A stretch of 5,615 nucleotides of DNA from Terriglobia bacterium (GTDB taxonomy: Bacteria; Acidobacteriota; Terriglobia; UBA7540), in assembly GCA_030040515.1 (NCBI GenBank), contig JASHTO010000747.1, positions 1 through 5,615 of the forward strand, written 5' to 3'. A program made the position numbers and the translations under genes. This document shows positions 3,396 through 5,615 of the stretch, one piece after another (position 1 is the first letter of the stretch; the number at the start of each line of letters is the position of its first letter). The notes under the pieces are model-generated. The model ran no database searches and was not told the origin of the DNA. It saw only the letters and a list, made by a program, of their open reading frames with translations.

Positions 3396-5615
3396 TCACT
3401 CGTTGTGCAGTGCCCTCAACGGATCGATTCTTGAGGCGCGGCGGGCGGGCAGATATCCGGCGAGAAACGCCACGGAGCCGAGAAGCAGGATCATTCCGGC
3501 AAACACCACGGGGTCCGTGGCGGCTGTGCCGAACAGAAGGCTTGAAATCAAGCGCGCGACGATAAGGGAAGCCACCGTCCCAGTCGCGATCCCCACCAGC
3601 GCGAGCTTTAGAGTCCTTTCAATCACTCCCCTCTGCACGCTCCCCGGGCTGGCTCCCAGCGCCATGCGGATGCCGATTTCCTGCGTCCGTTGAGTGACCG
3701 AGTACGCGATCACGCCATAGATGCCGAGCGAAGCCAGCGTCAGGCCGAGCAGAGCGAAGGCGCCGACCAGAATGACAAAGAAGCGCCGCGGCGAGACCAC
3801 ATGATCCACCAATTGCTGGAGCGGCCGAAGCGGCGTGGCGGGCTGGCCGGGATTGATCTCGCGCAGTGTCTTCATCACACTGCCGGCGAGCGCTTCCGGC
3901 GGCAGCTTCGTTCGCACCACCAACTGGCACGCCACCGGACCCCACTGCGTGGCGGGAAGGTACATCTGCCAACCGGCCGGCGTCTCCGCGCTGCTTTCGT
4001 GCGCGTCGGCGGCGATACCGATCACCTGAGCTTCGGTGCCGTCCACCAGGGCAATGCGTCCGACGGGGTCTTCGCCCGGCCACAGGCGGCGCGCCACAGT
4101 CTCATTGATGATGACCACCTTCTGGTCTTTGGGGCCGTCGTCCCAACTGACGTCTTTGCCGCTGACTAGGCGTGTGCCCATGGCGTGCAGGTATCCCGGC
4201 GAGACCATATAAACAAAGGTGGCTTCCAGTTCTCCCTTTCGGTACGTCCTGCCCTTGGCGGCAATCCCCCAGGAGCGGTTGGTGCCCATGGGAACGTTAT
4301 CGGATATTCCCGCCGTCTCAACGCCGGGAAGGGCCTCGACGCAGCGGATGATGTCCTGCCAGATCACTCCCCGTTTTGCGCCGTCTCCTCCATCATCAGA
4401 CTCGACTTGAATCAAAGCGGCATGGCTGGGCTCGAAACCCACATCCACATCAAGGATGCGCAGAAAGCTGCGGAGCAGCAAACCGCTTCCGACCAGGAGC
4501 ACGGAGGCCAGTGCGACCTCTGAAATGACCAGCGCGGCGCGCATGGCCTCATGTTTTCGCCCGGCGCTCGACCCGTGGCCCGAGTCTTTTAAGGCTTCCT
4601 GCAAATTGCCGTTGGATATTTTCAGGCCCGGAGCCAGGCCGAAGAGCAACGCCGCAAGAACCGCCACGAGCAGCGTCCACGCCAGCGCCGCGCCATCCAC
4701 GCGCACGCTGCCCAGCAGCGGCAGGGCGATCGACCCCTGATGGGCGAGATATCGCGTGAGCGCGAACGCCAATCCCAGGCCCAGCAGCGCGCCGGTGGCG
4801 GAAAGAATCAGGCTCTCGGTCAGCATCTGGCGAAGCAGCCGGGCGCGTCCTGCTCCCAGCGCGCTGCGCATGGCGAATTCCTTACTCCGCGCGGCTGCCC
4901 GCCCCAGCAGCAGATTCGAGAGATTCACGCAAACGATCAGCAGAATCGTTCCCACGGCGCACCACAGCACAATCAGCGAGCGCCGCAATCTGCCACTTAC
5001 ATAGTCCTTCAGCCCCAGCACCCGGGCCGTGTAGCCGCCTCCCCATTCCGGATGTTTGGCATTGAAGTCCAGTTTTGGAAAGAGCAGGTCGGCCTCGGCC
5101 TGCGCCTGCGAGCGGCTCACTTCAGGCCGCAGGCGGCCTACCAGCGCCATGGTGTTCCCCCAATCGCGCATATCGTCAAGAATGGCAGGCGTGTAGAGGT
5201 CGATTTTCGCACCCGGGGCAAAGACCGCTCCGAAATCAAACGTCTCCGGCAACACGCCAATCACCGTTGTCGCCGTGCCGCTCAAGTTGATGGTTCGCCC
5301 CACCAGGGTGGGATCGGCGTTGAATTTGCGTTCCCAAAACGCGTGGCTCAACAGCGCGACGGGCGGGCTCGAGTGGTGGCATTCCTCCGGCCTGAACAGA
5401 CGGCCCAGGGCGGGTTCGATTCCCAGTGTGGAAAAGAAATTTCCCATCACATCGAGACCCGTCACCGGCTGCGGCTGGTCGCGCCCGATCAGCTTCAGGT
5501 TGTCGGGGCCCGAGAAGGCGAAGTATGCCGAAACCGCCTGATACGAGCGATTGCGCTGCTGGAACTCTTCCGTCGCGTCGGCGGAATAGGTCATGGCGGA
5601 TTCGCCGCCGGCGGT
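3396..5615 (-). CDS. MacB/FtsX-type ABC transporter permease, ADOP-like (N-terminus outside the window)
   Basis: The frame is open from the right edge to TGA at 3396-3398, giving at least 739 residues. The Met at 5594 lies inside the conserved region (preceded by TAGGESA), so it is probably not the start. Numbering from that Met: a first MacB periplasmic-core domain at about 1-200 (GNFFSTLGIEPALGRLF, VALLSHAFWERKF, VIGVLPETF); a first FtsX-type membrane domain with helices near 207-228, 259-283 and 302-323 (EFAMRSALGAGRARLLRQML after helix one); a linker and another helix at 352-376; a second MacB core at about 385-595 (NVPMGT, VVIINETVARRLWPGEDPVG); and a second FtsX domain at 605-717 (EIGIRMALGASPGSV, PARRASRIDPLRALHNE). 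This duplicated layout with no ATPase domain is that of the acidobacterial duplicated orphan permeases. The substrate is unknown. Relatives start with one more membrane helix, which should lie beyond 5615. No ATPase gene is in view. The coding frame shows no damage and has high GC at third positions, unlike the left half of the window. Confidence 0.92.
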   Translation of the reverse strand, partial: TAGGESAMTYSADATEEFQQRNRSYQAVSAYFAFSGPDNLKLIGRDQPQPVTGLDVMGNFFSTLGIEPALGRLFRPEECHHSSPPVALLSHAFWERKFNADPTLVGRTINLSGTATTVIGVLPETFDFGAVFAPGAKIDLYTPAILDDMRDWGNTMALVGRLRPEVSRSQAQAEADLLFPKLDFNAKHPEWGGGYTARVLGLKDYVSGRLRRSLIVLWCAVGTILLIVCVNLSNLLLGRAAARSKEFAMRSALGAGRARLLRQMLTESLILSATGALLGLGLAFALTRYLAHQGSIALPLLGSVRVDGAALAWTLLVAVLAALLFGLAPGLKISNGNLQEALKDSGHGSSAGRKHEAMRAALVISEVALASVLLVGSGLLLRSFLRILDVDVGFEPSHAALIQVESDDGGDGAKRGVIWQDIIRCVEALPGVETAGISDNVPMGTNRSWGIAAKGRTYRKGELEATFVYMVSPGYLHAMGTRLVSGKDVSWDDGPKDQKVVIINETVARRLWPGEDPVGRIALVDGTEAQVIGIAADAHESSAETPAGWQMYLPATQWGPVACQLVVRTKLPPEALAGSVMKTLREINPGQPATPLRPLQQLVDHVVSPRRFFVILVGAFALLGLTLASLGIYGVIAYSVTQRTQEIGIRMALGASPGSVQRGVIERTLKLALVGIATGTVASLIVARLISSLLFGTAATDPVVFAGMILLLGSVAFLAGYLPARRASRIDPLRALHNE

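Noticed and set aside
3619..5541. Many frames on both strands inside the permease gene
   Set aside because: These are expected shadows of a long GC-rich coding sequence; the 732-codon frame has clear MacB/FtsX features throughout.

Overview
The window looks like chromosomal DNA from an Acidobacteriota-type organism (or a related GC-rich soil bacterium). The main reason is the long MacB/FtsX-type permease at the right end, which has the layout of the acidobacterial duplicated orphan permeases (ADOP). The assignment is inferred from family knowledge and sequence style, not from a search.

Layout, left to right. (1) 3-212 (+) is the C-terminal end of an IS630-family transposase. It abuts, at a TA dinucleotide, a broken DDE (rve-type) integrase gene on the minus strand (211-819) that also carries an in-frame TGA. 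(2) 972-1698 (-) is an apparently intact type II toxin-antitoxin pair, higB (toxin, first) and higA (antitoxin, second), with a perfect 6-bp inverted repeat just upstream of higB as candidate operator. (3) 1734-2319 holds no gene I recognise. It contains a 12-bp tandem repeat, a weak minus-strand promoter and a 45-codon ORF. (4) 2320-2364 (+) is the exact 3' portion of a tRNA-Asn gene, from anticodon loop to CCA. Six bases after it lies the 3' end of a convergent tyrosine-recombinase fragment (2371-2688, -). This is the signature of an integrative-element attachment site. (5) The recombinase is cut at its 5' side by a decayed, internally deleted IS630-family transposase (2689-3010, -) of a different subtype from the one at the left end. 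(6) 3052-3252 (-) is a VapB-type antitoxin with an altered C-terminus and no vapC after it. Its promoter implies a nearly leaderless transcript. (7) 3308-3368 carries two near-identical hairpins in inverted orientation. (8) 3396-5615 (-) is the ADOP-like permease, running off the right edge.

Overall this is a worn mobile-element landing zone next to an ordinary permease gene. Three transposition or integration genes are fragments, one TA pair is intact and one antitoxin is orphaned. I see no clearly new defence or metabolic system. The most informative signals are the half-tRNA attachment site beside the integrase, the element-into-element junctions, and the paired hairpins.
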